5,967 nucleotides of DNA from Bacteroidota bacterium. Its GTDB lineage: Bacteria; Bacteroidota; Bacteroidia; Bacteroidales; VadinHA17. Below the pieces are notes generated by a model. It worked only from the letters and a program-made list of their open reading frames with translations. It was not told the DNA's origin and searched no databases. The position numbers and the translations under genes were made by a program. Numbering within the stretch: the stretch's first letter is position 1; every line of letters starts with the position of its first letter. The stretch covers positions 1 to 5,967 of the forward strand of contig SBFZ01000119.1 of assembly GCA_006227095.1 (NCBI GenBank), written 5' to 3'. Positions 1-5,737 of this stretch are shown one piece after another.

Positions 1-101
1 ACTTTGTCATGAGAAATAAGTCTGTCATGCCCCGCACAGCGCTCAGGTATGCCATTGAGAAAATGCCTCCGGCACTAAGGGCAATGGCAATGGAGAAATA
101 G
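1..101 (+). CDS. C-terminal end of a probable AlkD-like DNA alkylation repair protein (partial, 5' end outside window)
   Basis: An open frame enters from the left edge (first complete codon at position 3) and ends at TAG 99-101, giving 32 visible residues. They include MPRTALRYAIEKMP at residues 9-22 of the fragment. A segment of the form MPRT-LRYAIEK is, from memory, typical of the last helix of DNA alkylation repair (AlkD/COG4912) proteins, HEAT-repeat glycosylases that remove positively charged alkylated bases. The catalytic part lies outside the window, so activity cannot be judged. The gene is convergent with the glycosyltransferase that follows, with a 92-bp gap. The match rests on a short tail only, so the family call is tentative, though a real coding end is likely. 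Confidence 0.55.
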   Translation, partial: FVMRNKSVMPRTALRYAIEKMPPALRAMAMEK

Positions 102-102
102 T

Positions 103-178
103 CCTGAACATTAAGGTGATGTGTTACCGGGTGTCGTCCCGGCAATGAATTGTGTAAGGGATTTATTCATGGTTCAGG
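103..178. other. Nested inverted repeats in a convergent 3' intergenic gap (possible shared terminator or RNA structure)
   Basis: The 92-bp gap between two converging genes holds three nested inverted repeats. An outer pair is CCTGAAC (103-109) with GTTCAGG (172-178). Inside it are a GC hairpin, CCGGG (127-131) with CCCGG (138-142) around a 6-nt loop, and an AT-rich hairpin, ATGAAT (145-150) with ATTCAT (165-170). Together they could fold as a three-way junction on either strand. No good U-tract follows the GC hairpin, so a standard intrinsic terminator is not clearly present. An additional 8-bp palindrome, AGCCGGCT, lies at 183-190 just beyond the glycosyltransferase stop codon. The pairing is seen directly; any function is inferred. 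Confidence 0.35.
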
Positions 179-193
179 GTTTAGCCGGCTGTA

Positions 194-1726
194 TCATCTC
201 ATTCCGGCTGTCCTTTCTCTCCAGAAGTCATTGAAGCTGGTAACCGGATCTTCGCAGAGCCAGACAGCCGCACCGTACTCACGCGCATGAGGATCGGAGA
301 TACGGCCGATAAGCCTGATATTGCCGAACAGCTCTTCGACGTCCCCCCCGAGGTTATGATTGATGTAAATAAATGAAGTGATTTCAACCGGGAATTCGCG
401 TGGGAACCAGTACCTGAAGCTTTCGTGGAAACTGACAGCTTCAGGCAGGCCGTACTTTTTGCCGATGATTGTTATGGCTCCTGCCTGGCCGTAGTTCTCA
501 GCATATATCATGGCAGCCCCTTTGTCTTCAATCATCCTGTATGCGCTGTCGGTCAGAGTGGCAAATTCCTCCCAGCCAATCATGTCGGCATAATCCTGGG
601 GAAGCGAGTGGATTGTGCCGTCTTCAAACCTCAATCCAAGATCCATTCCGTATCTCCTGTGAAGGACATCGAAATAAGACACCAGTCCATCCTTGTCCCA
701 TACCGGTAATCCGGCGGGAACACCAGGAATGGCAAGCAGGACAACCGCCATCGGGAAAGCTATCCTGATGATCCTGTTCCGGAGCCACTTCTCATAAGCC
801 ACACCTCCGGCCGCAATTAGCATGGGCATGACTCCCAGGGTATAATAGCTTTTGCCTTTAAGAAAAAACAGTGCAAGAATGACGAACAGAGCCAGGAATC
901 CCAGGAACCTGAATCTGCGGACCTCACTTGATTTAAGCAGGAAGATCAGGCCGGCCACGGTAAAGATTGACCCTACGAAGGGCATGAACAGCTGTTCAGT
1001 AAAGAATACCCCGGCATTCATGTGCACAAGCTGGGTGTCGTATAATTCGGAAATATGACTGAATACAGGGAAGCCATGCAATGCCTGCCAGATGATGTTG
1101 GGAAGGAAGATCAGACCGCCGGCGATCATTCCATACCAGAAATGCCTGTTGGAGAATATCTTTCTGTACCCGGTAAACGGAATAATCAGCAGCAGTCCCA
1201 TGAACAAAAGCCCTGCCAGGTATTTGTTCAGCAGTGCAAACCCGGCTGCTATTCCGAAATATATCAGAAAACTGTTCCTGCCTGTATTTATGAATTTAAT
1301 CACCATCAAAAGGCAGACTGTCCACAGGAATATCTCGAGATGCACAGGGTGAAAGAGAAAGAATGTCCTCATGAAGAAGCCGGACACGGTGAGTCCCGTG
1401 GCGGCGAGGATGGATGCGTAGCGCGAGCCTCCCAGTTCCCTGGCCATGGATGCAACCAGAAAGACCATTATCCCGCCAATTGTGGTGGCGAACAGTCTTA
1501 TTGCAAAGAGGCTGTTTGCGAAGACATGCTGCAGCATCCAGCTGACCCATCCTATAAGCGGAGGCACGGTGGCATAGCCGAAATCAGGGTGTTGGCCCAG
1601 GGCAAGATACAGAAGTTCGTCACGGTGATATTCCAGGTTGTCATATACAAGCAGCCTGGCTGCAATATTGAAGAGTGCGATTGCCAGGATAACCGGGTCA
1701 ACTCTCTTCAGTCCCCCTTTAAGCAT
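194..1726 (-). CDS. GT39/ArnT-like integral membrane glycosyltransferase (PMT_2 superfamily)
   Basis: This 510-residue protein has about ten hydrophobic segments between residues 11 and 338, followed by a soluble C-terminal region (about 340-510). This is the plan of GT-C fold glycosyltransferases related to ArnT and protein O-mannosyltransferases, which move a sugar from a polyprenyl-phosphate carrier onto an acceptor on the outer face of the inner membrane. The first extracytoplasmic loop has the expected acidic pair in HRDELLY (D36, E37), followed by YATVPPLIGW (51-60), as in the PMT_2 family. The soluble tail contains AENYGQAGAI (409-418), a segment I associate with this family in Bacteroidota. 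The start is the ATG at 1724-1726; an in-frame TGA lies two codons upstream and there is no Shine-Dalgarno sequence. The gene lies 106 bp downstream of the isochorismatase-family gene on the same strand and could be co-transcribed with it. Sugar and acceptor (lipid A, protein or glycan) cannot be told from sequence. Confidence 0.85.
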   Translation of the reverse strand: MLKGGLKRVDPVILAIALFNIAARLLVYDNLEYHRDELLYLALGQHPDFGYATVPPLIGWVSWMLQHVFANSLFAIRLFATTIGGIMVFLVASMARELGGSRYASILAATGLTVSGFFMRTFFLFHPVHLEIFLWTVCLLMVIKFINTGRNSFLIYFGIAAGFALLNKYLAGLLFMGLLLIIPFTGYRKIFSNRHFWYGMIAGGLIFLPNIIWQALHGFPVFSHISELYDTQLVHMNAGVFFTEQLFMPFVGSIFTVAGLIFLLKSSEVRRFRFLGFLALFVILALFFLKGKSYYTLGVMPMLIAAGGVAYEKWLRNRIIRIAFPMAVVLLAIPGVPAGLPVWDKDGLVSYFDVLHRRYGMDLGLRFEDGTIHSLPQDYADMIGWEEFATLTDSAYRMIEDKGAAMIYAENYGQAGAITIIGKKYGLPEAVSFHESFRYWFPREFPVEITSFIYINHNLGGDVEELFGNIRLIGRISDPHAREYGAAVWLCEDPVTSFNDFWRERTAGMR

Positions 1727-1832
1727 ATATCAGAATTGTTCTTAATGAATAGTCATTGGAATGGATCCGGCTTTGCACATTTATTCACCTCTTTCTGATC
1801 ACGCCGGAAGCAGATAGTTTGAATAAAGACCG

Positions 1833-2423
1833 TCACCGGATGCCGTTTCCCTGCACCTTTTCGATCCATTCAGATACAGACAGAACTGTTCCGTAGCTTT
1901 TCAGGGTTGCCAGGGTTGATGCATGGACATCGGCTGCGGCAACTTCCCGGTCGCCAAATTTCAGGTTCCGGGTGGCGCAGGCGTCATGAAGAAGGATAAC
2001 ACCGAACCCGAAGTCATGGGCTGCCCGTACTGCTGCCTCAACGCACATCTGGGTCTGCATCCCGCAGATTACAAGCGTGTCAGCTGGCAATCCGTCAAGA
2101 TACTCCTTCAGTCCTGTACCCAGGAAACTGTTTACCTCCTCCTTGATAAAAATCTTCTCTCCCGGCATGGGCTTTACAAGATCATTTATCTCCATCCCGG
2201 ATGCTGACTTATGCTGAATGAAAATCACAGGATTGCCTGTCTGCCGTGCTTCGCTGATGGCAATGGAAGCCTTCTCCGCTGCCTTTTCAGGTTCAACAAG
2301 TTCTGATCTTCCTCCCGGGAAATAAAAGTTCTGCACATCGATGACCAGCAGTGCATAGTTCTTTTGTCCTTCAGCACTGGCGATTGCTGTAAGGATTATG
2401 ATGGCAAGTATGATTCGCTTCAT
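1833..2423 (-). CDS. Exported isochorismatase-family cysteine hydrolase
   Basis: The 196-residue product belongs to the isochorismatase-like fold. The expected catalytic triad is visible: D29 in LLVIDVQNFYF, K94 in IFIKEEVNSF, and C127 in CGMQTQMCVEAA, with the usual GxxTxxCV pattern around the cysteine. Such enzymes hydrolyse amides (nicotinamidase and related) or vinyl ethers. The aspartate, lysine and cysteine are all kept, so this copy looks active, but its substrate is unknown. I chose the ATG at 2421-2423 over a TTG three codons upstream because it gives a clean signal peptide: MKR, a hydrophobic core to about residue 15, and a likely signal peptidase I site after ASA (15-17). The predicted location is therefore the periplasm, which is unusual because most family members are cytosolic. 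A -7 box lies shortly upstream. The gene is divergent from the NPP lipoprotein gene and upstream of the GT39 gene. Confidence 0.85.
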   Translation of the reverse strand: MKRIILAIIILTAIASAEGQKNYALLVIDVQNFYFPGGRSELVEPEKAAEKASIAISEARQTGNPVIFIQHKSASGMEINDLVKPMPGEKIFIKEEVNSFLGTGLKEYLDGLPADTLVICGMQTQMCVEAAVRAAHDFGFGVILLHDACATRNLKFGDREVAAADVHASTLATLKSYGTVLSVSEWIEKVQGNGIR

Positions 2424-2445
2424 GACAGTCAAACAGTTGGTTGCC

Positions 2446-2453
2446 CAAAATTA
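2446..2453 (-). promoter_or_regulatory. Candidate Bacteroidota -7 promoter box for the isochorismatase-family gene
   Basis: Read on the minus strand, this site is TAATTTTG, a full match to the Bacteroidota consensus TAnnTTTG. It lies 22 bp upstream of the ATG at 2423, which would leave a leader of roughly 15 nt. No convincing TTG-type -33 element is seen at the expected distance upstream, so support comes from the -7 box and its position alone. Confidence 0.45.
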
Positions 2454-2500
2454 AAGGTTATTTCAGTTGCGTGGCGGAACTTCGCCGATGAAAAATTGTT

Positions 2501-2508
2501 TATTTTTC
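2501..2508 (+). promoter_or_regulatory. Weak candidate -7 box for the NPP lipoprotein gene
   Basis: TATTTTTC matches TAnnTTTG at all but the last position and lies 27 bp upstream of the chosen ATG at 2536. No clear -33 element is seen. It is offered because the 112-bp divergent region (2424-2535) must hold a promoter for each gene and this is the best plus-strand candidate. The local AT richness makes a chance match quite possible. Confidence 0.25.
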
Positions 2509-2535
2509 ACAAATGAAAAACAGCACCCGGTCCTT

Positions 2536-3753
2536 ATGAAGATCTTTAGATATTTTGCCCTGGCGGTATTTGCCTCATTGTTGTTCTCATCATGCAGTAA
2601 CCTTAAACCCGGACGTGACAAGCCATACGTCGTACTGGTTTCGATGGATGCCTTCAGGTGGGACTATGATTCAATTTACAGCACCCCGGTACTTGATGAC
2701 ATTGCCCTGAAGGGAGTTATGGCTGAACATCTGATACCTTCATTCCCCACTAAAACCTTTCCGAATCACTATTCCATTGCCACCGGTTTGTACCCTGATC
2801 ATCACGGACTGGTAAACAACAGTTTTTATGCTCCTGATCTTGATATGGTTTACAGGATAGGTGACCGGGCCATGGTCTCCAACGGGGCATTTTACGGCGG
2901 AGAGCCTATGTGGGTCACTGCCAGGAAGCAGGGGATGAAGTCGGCCTCCTTTTATTGGGTGGGTTCCGAGGCCCCGGTGCAGGGGATGCAGCCCGATTAC
3001 TGGAAGGTATTTGATGATGAGGTGCCCTTCGGCGACCGTGTTGACACTGTTTTGAAATGGCTCTCGCTGCCCGTGAAGAGAAGGCCTCACCTGGTTACTC
3101 TCTATTTTGAGGAGCCTGACGCAGTTAGTCACTCTTATGGTCCTGTCTCGCCTGAGACCGGAGGCGTGGTCCGGAGCCTTGACAGCCTGCTGGGAGTTCT
3201 GCGTACAGGTATAGCCAAACTTCCCCATGCCGGCAATATTAACCTGATTGTTCTTTCAGATCACGGTATGACTGAGGTGGATGACTCACGCTACAATTAT
3301 ATATTTGATACGCTTCCGCAGGCGATGGTGAAAAGAATTTACGGCGGCAATCCGGTTTGGGCTGTTGAGCCCCGGGAAGGCAAAAAAGACAGCGTGATAA
3401 TGTTGCTTAATGCCCAGCGGGGGATGAAGGCTTATGCAAGGGAGAACCTGCCGAAAAATCTGAAGTACGGCACCCATCCACGGATCCCTGAGATTGTGCT
3501 GGTTGCCGATCCGGGGTGGACTGCAGGGCTGAGGGCTGAACCGGGACGCTACTCGAAGGGTGATCACGGCTATGACTGGAAGTGCGCTGACATGCACTCG
3601 ATCTTCTATGCGGAGGGACCTGCCTTCAAGAAAGGTTTCAGTGTTGATACACTGTATAATGTTGATATTTACAATATTGTGACAGGAATACTTGGGTTGG
3701 TGCCGGCTCCGAATGACGGTGATCCGGAACGGATTCTACCTTTGTTCAGATAG
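2536..3753 (+). CDS. Nucleotide pyrophosphatase/phosphodiesterase (NPP) family lipoprotein, alkaline phosphatase superfamily
   Basis: This 405-residue enzyme carries the full NPP two-zinc active site. D38 is in SMDAF; the nucleophile T74 is in PTKTFPNHYS; N94/N95 lie just after GLYPDHHG; D195 and H199 are in EEPDAVSHSYGP; D242 and H243 are in LSDHGM; and H344 is in KGDHGYDW. Family landmarks GGEPMW (121-126) and PAPNDGDP (390-397) are also present. NPPs hydrolyse phosphodiester or pyrophosphate bonds in nucleotides, nucleotide sugars or lysophospholipids; the preferred substrate cannot be read here. The N-terminus (MKIFRY, a hydrophobic core, then LFSSC with C20) is a lipoprotein signal, so the enzyme should be anchored in the envelope. 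I chose the ATG at 2536 for this reason. Earlier in-frame starts (TTG 2467, ATG 2488) would bury the signal behind a polar leader. Length matches single-domain bacterial NPPs. Confidence 0.9.
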   Translation: MKIFRYFALAVFASLLFSSCSNLKPGRDKPYVVLVSMDAFRWDYDSIYSTPVLDDIALKGVMAEHLIPSFPTKTFPNHYSIATGLYPDHHGLVNNSFYAPDLDMVYRIGDRAMVSNGAFYGGEPMWVTARKQGMKSASFYWVGSEAPVQGMQPDYWKVFDDEVPFGDRVDTVLKWLSLPVKRRPHLVTLYFEEPDAVSHSYGPVSPETGGVVRSLDSLLGVLRTGIAKLPHAGNINLIVLSDHGMTEVDDSRYNYIFDTLPQAMVKRIYGGNPVWAVEPREGKKDSVIMLLNAQRGMKAYARENLPKNLKYGTHPRIPEIVLVADPGWTAGLRAEPGRYSKGDHGYDWKCADMHSIFYAEGPAFKKGFSVDTLYNVDIYNIVTGILGLVPAPNDGDPERILPLFR

Positions 3754-3780
3754 CTGGGGAATTCATGCGGATCCTGGATC

Positions 3781-3814
3781 TGGTGACCAGGAGTGGACAT
3801 CACCAACTATTTTT
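3781..3814 (+). terminator. Possible terminator downstream of the NPP gene
   Basis: TGGTGA (3781-3786) pairs with TCACCA (3800-3805) around a 13-nt loop, and a T-run (3810-3814) follows four bases later. An alternative overlapping hairpin is TCCTGG (3772-3777) with CCAGGA (3787-3792). It lies about 30 bp after the NPP stop codon in a convergent gap, where a terminator is expected. The stem is short and the T-run is slightly displaced, so confidence is modest. The same bases are also part of the possible insertion-sequence remnant reported under findings. Confidence 0.3.
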
Positions 3815-3898
3815 GACCACATTACCCCCTTTAAATAGTCCGTATCATGGAGCAAATATCTGAGCTGCTAAGAAAAGCGTCGGGTTGAGTATGAATTA

Positions 3899-4849
3899 TT
3901 ACTCTTCAGATAACCGGTGATCAACGAAGTCGATATTGCGCCTGATCTTTTCATAACCGGTCCGCCTGGCTGGTGACGATTTGAAAATCCTTTTAAATTC
4001 TTCGGGGGTGAGGTCGTGCCACTCTTTTCTTGTCAGGGAGGTGACCGGAAAATCAGGGATCAGTTCCTTATCCCCATAAGGCAATGCCTTTTTGTTATAT
4101 GGACACACCTCCTGGCACCGGTCGCAGCCGAAAATCATTCTCTCTGTCTTCCCCCTGAATTCTTCAGGTATATTTCCGTCATGTTCTATTGTGAGGTAGG
4201 AGACGCAGCGGCGGGCATCAATGGTACGGTCACTGCAGATGGCTCCTGTCGGGCAGGCATCAAGACAGAGGGTACAATCGCCGCACCGGTCGCGTGCCGA
4301 GGCATTGTCCCAGAGGAACTCTGCCGTGGTGATTATCTCTCCCAGGAAGAAGAAGGAGCCGATATCCTTATTGATAACAAGGCTGTGTTTACCCCGCCAT
4401 CCCAGGCCTGCACGAATGGCCCAGGCTTTTTCGGTAACGGGACCGGCATCGCAGAACACCCGGCAAACAGCATCAGGCACCTCCTTTTTTATGATCTTCT
4501 GAACACGGGTAAGCTTTTCTTCGATAACCATATGATAATCCTTTACCCGGGCATAGCGGCTGACGAAATAGTTTTCATCACCGGCAGCGGAGTCATTGCT
4601 GTAATATCGTATTCCGGCTACTATTACTGAACGGGCTCCTTCAACCAGGGTTGTAATATCGCCCCTTTTATCCAGGTTTCTCTCAAGGAAACCCATTGTC
4701 CCGTTTTTCCCGGCTGCTATCCATTCAGCAATATGACTGCTGTCTTCATGGTGGGCTGCCGCCTGTGCAATGCCGTAAATATCAAATCCCTCCATCCGCA
4801 GGCTTTCGCGGATTTTCCAGGTCAGGGCTATTTTACGTGCATCGGTCAC
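3899..4849 (-). CDS. queG: Epoxyqueuosine reductase QueG
   Basis: This 316-residue protein catalyses the last step of queuosine synthesis, reducing epoxyqueuosine to queuosine in the wobble position of tRNAs with GUN anticodons. QueG is a cytosolic cobalamin-dependent enzyme with two [4Fe-4S] clusters. All eight cluster cysteines are visible: C189, C192, C195 and C199 in CGDCTLCLDACPTGA, C215 in RRCVSYLTIE, and C242, C245 and C249 in FGCDRCQEVCPYN. The active-site aspartate is D134 in CDAGPVTEKAWA, and AGLGWRGKHSLV (147-158) is another family signature. The protein lacks the long C-terminal HEAT-like extension of E. coli and Bacillus QueG, as is usual for Bacteroidota. Extra cysteines C129, C133 and C205 are not part of the standard set. 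The start is GTG (4847-4849). The upstream frame reaches TAA at 4871-4873 with no ATG, and starting at M19 would remove the first helix. It is the last gene in line after the suf genes, 132 bp from the DUF59 gene. Confidence 0.93.
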   Translation of the reverse strand: MTDARKIALTWKIRESLRMEGFDIYGIAQAAAHHEDSSHIAEWIAAGKNGTMGFLERNLDKRGDITTLVEGARSVIVAGIRYYSNDSAAGDENYFVSRYARVKDYHMVIEEKLTRVQKIIKKEVPDAVCRVFCDAGPVTEKAWAIRAGLGWRGKHSLVINKDIGSFFFLGEIITTAEFLWDNASARDRCGDCTLCLDACPTGAICSDRTIDARRCVSYLTIEHDGNIPEEFRGKTERMIFGCDRCQEVCPYNKKALPYGDKELIPDFPVTSLTRKEWHDLTPEEFKRIFKSSPARRTGYEKIRRNIDFVDHRLSEE

Positions 4850-4852
4850 GGT

Positions 4853-4936
4853 ACAGATATCAGGGGGATCTTACTTAATTCTCCGGTCAATGTCAGGAAC
4901 TCAGATCAGTCTCATTTACTTGCCCCGGTCAATGTC
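4853..4936 (-). repeat. Diverged tandem repeat (two ~42-bp units) in the queG upstream region
   Basis: Read on the minus strand, GACATTGACCGG occurs twice exactly (plus coordinates 4925-4936 and 4883-4894, 42 bp apart). In each copy it is followed by AAGTAA (4916-4921 and 4871-4876) and then by CTGATCTG (4902-4909) or CTGATATCTG (4854-4863). The order is the same in both copies, with small length differences between the blocks. This fits a diverged tandem duplication or a pair of operator-like sites just before the queG start codon. The 42-bp period is about four helical turns, so the two copies would face the same side of the DNA. Function is unknown. Confidence 0.5.
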
Positions 4937-4958
4937 CGGTAATCTGAAGATTCTTCTC

Positions 4959-4976
4959 TGTACCGGTAAAGGTACA
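4959..4976. other. Small hairpin just after the DUF59 gene stop codon
   Basis: TGTACC (4959-4964) and GGTACA (4971-4976) form a perfect 6-bp stem with a 6-nt loop, starting five bases beyond the stop codon of the DUF59 gene. The T-run 4977-4981 follows the stem on the plus strand, so on the minus-strand suf transcript it becomes an A-run before the hairpin with no U-run after it. It is therefore not a convincing terminator for the suf genes. It may be a weak attenuating or RNA-protecting structure, or chance. Confidence 0.25.
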
Positions 4977-4981
4977 TTTTT

Positions 4982-5302
4982 CTACAGAAGTCCCAGCTCC
5001 AGCTTTGCCTCATCGCTCAGCATGCTGCGGTCCCACGGCGGGGTGAAAGTAAGCTTGAGGTCACAGTCCTTAACCCCGCGGATACCGGCAACCTTATAAC
5101 TGACCTCCTCAACGAGATCCTCAGCCATAGGGCAGTTGGGAGCAGTAAGCGTCATGGTTATGTGCGCTATCTGTTCCTCGTCAACCCTGACCTCGTAGAT
5201 GAGGCCGAGGTCATAGATGTTTACCGGTATCTCGGGATCAAAAATACTTTTAAGCACTCCTACAATTCGTGCTTCAGTCTCCTGTATCTCCTGTGTGTTC
5301 AT
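4982..5302 (-). CDS. sufT: SufT-like DUF59/MIP18-family Fe-S cluster assembly factor
   Basis: This 106-residue single-domain protein has the DUF59 (FeS_assembly_P) hallmarks. DPEIPVNIYDLGLIY is at 22-36, LTAPNCPMAE with the conserved cysteine C57 is at 52-61, and the family ending TFTPPWDRSMLSDEAKLELG is at 85-104. Relatives (SufT, the PaaD N-terminal region, eukaryotic MIP18/CIA2) take part in maturation of Fe-S proteins, probably in cluster transfer or targeting rather than as the main scaffold. The protein is cytosolic, with no signal or membrane segment. Its ATG overlaps the sufE stop codon in an ATGA (four shared bases), which implies co-transcription and translational coupling with sufE. 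GGAA lies about 8 nt upstream of the start, one of the few ribosome-site-like sequences here. The symbol sufT is given by family and context; true orthology to characterised SufT was not tested. Confidence 0.88.
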   Translation of the reverse strand: MNTQEIQETEARIVGVLKSIFDPEIPVNIYDLGLIYEVRVDEEQIAHITMTLTAPNCPMAEDLVEEVSYKVAGIRGVKDCDLKLTFTPPWDRSMLSDEAKLELGLL

Positions 5303-5727
5303 GAGTGTTCCTGTTTTGCTTTGTAAGCGAGGGCATACAGGCGCATCTGTTTCATCATTGCCAGCAGGCCGTTTGACCGGGTGGGAGAGAGATTCTCCCT
5401 CAGTCCGATCTTCTCAATGAAATAGATATTGGCGTCAACTATCTCTGCCGGGGTGCGGCCGGAAAAGACCCGTACCAGCAGCGCCACTATACCCCTGGTG
5501 ATCAGCGCATCGCTCTCGGCGGAAAAGGTGATTATGCCGTTTTCAAACGACGGATAAAGCCACACCTTGCTCTGGCATCCCTCTATGAGGTACTCCGGGG
5601 TCTTGTGCCTCTCATCAAACGGAGCAAGTGATTTGCCCAGGTCAATGAGATACTCATACCTCTCCATCCAGTCGCCGAACTGTGCGAACTCGTCAATGAT
5701 CTGATCCTGTATTTCGTTAATATTCAT
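5299..5727 (-). CDS. sufE: SufE, sulfur acceptor and activator of cysteine desulfurase SufS
   Basis: This 142-residue SufE accepts the persulfide sulfur from SufS on a conserved cysteine and relays it to the SufBCD scaffold. The acceptor is C51 in LIEGCQSKVWL (47-57), at the same residue number as in E. coli SufE. The family segment LSPTRSNGL (113-121) is also present, and the length fits the E. coli protein (138 aa). I chose the ATG at 5725-5727 rather than an upstream TTG at 5743-5745. The ATG gives the usual N-terminus MNINEIQDQIIDEF, leaves a 10-bp gap after the sufS stop codon and avoids overlap, whereas the TTG would run into the end of sufS. The start of the DUF59 gene overlaps the stop codon. 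The order sufS-sufE-DUF59 on one strand indicates one transcript. Confidence 0.95.
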   Translation of the reverse strand: MNINEIQDQIIDEFAQFGDWMERYEYLIDLGKSLAPFDERHKTPEYLIEGCQSKVWLYPSFENGIITFSAESDALITRGIVALLVRVFSGRTPAEIVDANIYFIEKIGLRENLSPTRSNGLLAMMKQMRLYALAYKAKQEHS

Positions 5728-5737
5728 CTCACTATGT

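Noticed and set aside
1055..1798. A 247-codon open frame on the plus strand opposite the glycosyltransferase gene
   Set aside because: It is antisense to a convincing membrane protein gene. Its translation is rich in Cys, His and Gln with no domain or hydrophobic pattern, and it looks like a by-product of codon use on the other strand.
1727..1832. Search for a promoter or small gene between the isochorismatase-family and GT39 genes
   Set aside because: Only a one-mismatch -7-like box (TAAATGTG, minus strand), tiny 4- to 5-bp hairpins (for example 1744-1757) and a 12-codon frame were found. None stands out from background.
2467..2535. N-terminal extension of the NPP gene from TTG 2467 or ATG 2488
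   Set aside because: It would place 16-23 polar residues before a clear lipoprotein signal peptide, and the region is better explained as the divergent promoter.
3764..3862. A 32-codon plus-strand open frame starting MRILDLVTRSG in the NPP-queG gap
   Set aside because: It is short, has no supporting upstream signal, and overlaps the candidate terminator hairpin and the possible IS remnant. No family is recognised.
4016..4630. A 204-codon open frame on the plus strand opposite queG
   Set aside because: It lies wholly antisense to a QueG gene with all catalytic and cluster residues, and its translation has no recognisable motif.
3905..4949. Imperfect inverted repeat flanking queG (CTTCAGATAACCGG near its stop, CCGGTAATCTGAAG upstream of its start)
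   Set aside because: It is 13 of 14 matches about 1 kb apart, and one arm lies inside the coding end of queG. With this many possible pairs a chance match is reasonable, and no transposase or target duplication accompanies it.
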